NCBI GenBank assembly: GCA_900550765.1
Contig: URTC01000069.1
Location: 1-7,846 of the forward strand
Reading direction: 5' to 3'
DNA: 7,846 nt
Source: an uncultured Clostridia bacterium
GTDB lineage: Bacteria; Bacillota; Clostridia; Christensenellales; QALW01
The notes under the pieces were generated by a model. The model did no database searches. It saw nothing but the letters and a program-made list of their open reading frames with translations, and had not been told where the DNA came from. Shown here piece by piece: positions 6,504-7,846 of the stretch. Every line of letters begins with the position of its first letter. Position 1 is the stretch's first letter. Made by a program: the position numbers and the translations under genes.

Positions 6504-7136
6504 ATGAAAAAATTTTATCTGTTCGATCTTGACGGAACGCTGATCGATTCCATGCGCCAATGGTCGCAGAAGATGCTCTTGATTCTTGAAAGGGAAAATA
6601 TTCCGTATCCTGAAGATATTATACAGAAGATTACGCCCCTGGGCGACGTAAAGACGGCGGAATATTTTATCTGTTTGGGCGTAAAGAAAAGCGTAGAGGA
6701 GATTCTTGCAGCTATGGATGCTTATGCCGAAGATGAATATGCGCATAAGATTCCTTTAAAACCATATGTAAGGGAATATCTTATGCATCTGCAGCACCGC
6801 GGGGCGTCTTTGAATGTGTTGACGGCAAGCCCCCATAAGCTGACCGATGTTTGCTTAAAAAGAAACAGCGTATGGAACTGCTTTGAAAATGTTTGGTCAA
6901 CGGAGGATTTCGGCCTTGCTAAATCGGATCCGCAGATTTTTCATGCCGTTGCCCGAAAACTGTGCAGCAGCGAAGAGGATATTTTATTTTTTGATGATAA
7001 TTTGCTTGCACTTGCCGCAGCCAAAAAGGCAGGCTTAAAAACGGTTGGCGTTTTTGATGCGTCCTCGTTGGCGTCAGAGGAGGAAATGAAAGGGTATTCT
7101 GATCGATATATTCATTCTTTTCAGGAATTGCTGTAG
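6504..7136 (+). CDS. HAD-superfamily hydrolase (phosphoglycolate phosphatase/beta-PGM-like)
   Basis: The 210-residue product shows all four HAD motifs. FDLDGTLIDS has nucleophile Asp8 and acid/base Asp10. LTAS has Thr107 as motif II. Lys140 lies in GLAKSDPQIF as motif III. ILFFDDNLLAL has Asp164 and Asp165 as motif IV, followed by the usual AKKAGLKTVGV. A helical cap (about 16-85) lies between motifs I and II, typical of subfamily I enzymes that hydrolyse small phosphate esters in the cytoplasm. The start has AAAGGAAG (6491-6498) 5 nt upstream. The gap of 30 bp to the partner gene and the absence of a terminator between them put it in the same operon. The substrate cannot be inferred. Its stop codon is followed within 3 bases by the repeat-rich region. 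Confidence 0.88.
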   Translation: MKKFYLFDLDGTLIDSMRQWSQKMLLILERENIPYPEDIIQKITPLGDVKTAEYFICLGVKKSVEEILAAMDAYAEDEYAHKIPLKPYVREYLMHLQHRGASLNVLTASPHKLTDVCLKRNSVWNCFENVWSTEDFGLAKSDPQIFHAVARKLCSSEEDILFFDDNLLALAAAKKAGLKTVGVFDASSLASEEEMKGYSDRYIHSFQELL

Positions 7137-7138
7137 TG

Positions 7139-7184
7139 CAGCAGGCAAATAATACGGTGCAGCTTCTCTCCCTACTTTCCAGGC
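7139..7184 (+). repeat. Lead-in sequence, copy 1
   Basis: From CAGCAGGCAAAT onward this stretch matches 7595-7640 at roughly four bases in five. In the second copy the sequence runs straight into the palindromic element. Here it is separated from the element by about 120 bp, so copy 1 of the composite has been interrupted or rearranged. It begins 3 bases after the HAD gene stop codon. Confidence 0.6.
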
Positions 7185-7303
7185 CGGAGCCAAAAGAAGC
7201 GGAATAGGTTCTTATTAAAGAAAAGATTATTACGGATAACAAACTTTTATTAATAGAAACTATTGTGACATATTGGAACACAAACAAGCCTCCCCGCGTT
7301 CCT

Positions 7304-7405
7304 GGCTCCCCTTGTCAGGGGAGCTGGCGCCGCAGGCGACTGAGGGGTAGTTTTTCTCTCCCTCAGCCTCGCTGATGCTCGGCAGCTCCCTCGTCAGAGG
7401 GAGCC
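7304..7405. repeat. 102-bp palindromic intergenic repeat, copy 1
   Basis: The element opens with GGCTCCCC and closes with GAGGGAGCC, the two arms being imperfect reverse complements. Within it are a perfect 8-bp hairpin GCTCCCCT-TGTC-AGGGGAGC, a short CGCC-GCA-GGCG hairpin, a central stem CTGAGGG/CCCTCAG, and a perfect 8-bp hairpin GCTCCCTC-GTCA-GAGGGAGC. The arms can thus fold locally or pair with each other. I recall similar repeats between genes in gut Clostridia; their function is not established. Confidence 0.8.
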
Positions 7406-7444
7406 GGGAAAGAGAAAGATTGTCAGTGCTTAGCAGAGGAAGCC

Positions 7445-7506
7445 GAGAAACGAATTGAGTTTACAAATAAAAAATAGGAGAACAAATATTTTCAAAAGAT
7501 AAGATG
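7445..7506 (+). repeat. Identical 62-bp tail, copy 1
   Basis: This stretch is base-for-base identical to 7785-7846. It is AT-rich and contains ATAGGAG and an ATG (7504), which open only 13 codons before a stop inside the next hairpin. The bases between the palindrome and this tail (7406-7444) also match the second copy but with several changes. Confidence 0.85.
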
Positions 7507-7533
7507 TTGTATGGCAATATGTCACTGCAAGCA

Positions 7534-7585
7534 GCCTCCCTCTGATGAGGGAGGTGTCAAAACGCAAGGTTTGACGGAGGGAGAG
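7534..7585. repeat. Half of a related palindromic element
   Basis: A perfect hairpin CCTCCCTC-TGAT-GAGGGAGG (7535-7554) is followed by GTCAAA...TTTGAC and then GGAGGGAGAG. This has the layout of one arm of the same type of repeat but a different sequence family, and no own second arm follows. Its final GAGGGAGAG could pair with CTCTCCCTC in the second full element. Confidence 0.65.
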
Positions 7586-7594
7586 AAGGAAGAG

Positions 7595-7637
7595 CAGCAG
7601 CCAAATCATGCGGTGCGGCTTCTTTTCCCGCTTTTCC
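7595..7637 (+). repeat. Lead-in sequence, copy 2
   Basis: It begins CAGCAGCCAAAT and matches 7139-7184 at roughly 80 percent by eye. It is contiguous with the second palindromic element, which probably shows the original arrangement of the composite. Confidence 0.6.
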
Positions 7638-7739
7638 GGCTTCCCTTGTCAGGGGAGCTGTCACCGCAGGGGACGGCGGGGTAGCTTTTCTCTCCCTCAG
7701 CCTCGCGGATGCTCGGCAGCTCCCTCGTCAGAGGGAGCC
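7638..7739. repeat. 102-bp palindromic intergenic repeat, copy 2
   Basis: It has the same length as copy 1 with about nine differences. The right-hand hairpin is unchanged. The left-hand hairpin has one C-to-T change that still allows a G-U pair in RNA. The left side of the central stem has changed from CTGAGGGG to CGGCGGGG, so the central pairing with CCCTCAG is weakened. Confidence 0.8.
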
Positions 7740-7784
7740 GGGAAAGAAGACTGTCAGTGCATAGAAGGGGAATCCGAGAAAGCG

Positions 7785-7846
7785 GAGAAACGAATTGAGT
7801 TTACAAATAAAAAATAGGAGAACAAATATTTTCAAAAGATAAGATG
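7785..7846 (+). repeat. Identical 62-bp tail, copy 2, cut by the window edge
   Basis: It equals 7445-7506 to the last base of the window, so the true match may extend further. In copy 1 the sequence continues into GGCAATATGTCAC, one end of the 11-bp inverted repeat. Confidence 0.85.

Larger units (their letters stand above)
7265..7525. repeat. Segment bounded by an 11-bp inverted repeat
   Basis: GTGACATATTG (7265-7275) and its exact reverse complement CAATATGTCAC (7515-7525) bracket the first palindromic element and its tail. The arrangement resembles the ends of a small non-autonomous element (MITE-like) of 261 bp. No target duplication is evident, and an 11-bp inverted repeat can arise by chance in a region this size. 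Confidence 0.3.
7137..7846. other. Gene-free, repeat-rich region at the right end
   Basis: About 710 bases hold no coding region I can support. Open frames here lie across the palindromic repeats and have no family signature. From left to right the segment holds a 46-bp lead-in sequence, an AT-rich stretch (about 7186-7290), a 102-bp palindromic element with tail, a half-element, and a second lead-in plus element plus tail reaching the edge. I see no hairpin followed by a T-run that would serve as a standard intrinsic terminator for the upstream operon, though the palindromes could fold in RNA. Confidence 0.7.

Noticed and set aside
7159..7198. GCTTCT...AGAAGC as a terminator after the HAD gene
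   Set aside because: A 6-bp stem with a loop of nearly 30 nt and no T-run is too weak to be called an intrinsic terminator.
7504..7545. Short frame starting at ATG 7504 after the ATAGGAG motif in the first tail
   Set aside because: Only 13 codons before a stop inside the next hairpin; noted as part of the repeat, not as a gene.
7608..7817. A 69-codon open frame on the plus strand rich in Arg, Gly and Ser
   Set aside because: It lies across the second palindromic repeat and tail, has no good ribosome binding site and no family signature; its openness comes from the GC-rich repeat.
7137..7846. CRISPR array
   Set aside because: Repeats are few, long, palindromic and imperfect, with irregular spacing and no unique spacers of constant length; no cas genes are present.

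Overview
The window reads as a stretch of chromosome from a strictly anaerobic, moderately low-GC Bacillota, most likely a gut-type Clostridia. Three things suggest this. Strong AAGGAGG-type ribosome binding sites precede most genes. There is a two-gene system of the oxygen-sensitive 2-hydroxyacyl-CoA dehydratase activator family. The right end holds a cluster of GGCTCCC...GGGAGCC palindromic intergenic repeats of a kind I recall from gut Clostridia. The genus cannot be named from this sequence alone.

Left arm, minus strand (1-1885). A partial sugar phosphate isomerase/epimerase-type TIM-barrel gene runs off the left edge and has its own promoter. Upstream of it lies a tight two-gene unit: a class I SAM-dependent methyltransferase followed, 3 bases later, by a DUF1835-type protein whose ribosome binding site sits in the last codons of the methyltransferase gene. 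A near-consensus promoter (TTGACA-N17-TATAGT) drives this unit.

Divergent control region (1886-2305). It holds the minus promoter, a near-consensus plus promoter (TTGACA-N18-TACAAT) and a leader of about 155 nt ahead of the first plus gene. It also shows an eroded duplication: three short blocks occur in the same order near the minus promoter and again just before the plus start codon.

Central operon, plus strand (2306-7136). First comes a 1005-residue protein with two BadF/BadG-type ATPase domains in tandem, each carrying the two cluster cysteines of dehydratase activators, then a Cys-rich motif and a DUF2229-type region. An 80-bp overlap joins it to a 409-residue partner with a related dehydratase-type C-terminal module. 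From memory, relatives often carry these modules in one ~1400-residue chain; here the chain is split at its linker, with a ribosome binding site at the split. A HAD-superfamily phosphatase follows 30 bp later. The pair is likely to perform ATP-driven, low-potential electron transfer through Fe-S clusters. No recognisable catalytic dehydratase subunits, CoA-transferase or electron carrier lie in the window, so the substrate is unknown.

Right end (7137-7846). No convincing gene. It is a mosaic of repeats: two copies of a 102-bp palindromic element, each followed by a related tail ending in 62 identical bases, a third half-element, and two copies of a 45-bp lead-in sequence. The second copy runs into the window edge.
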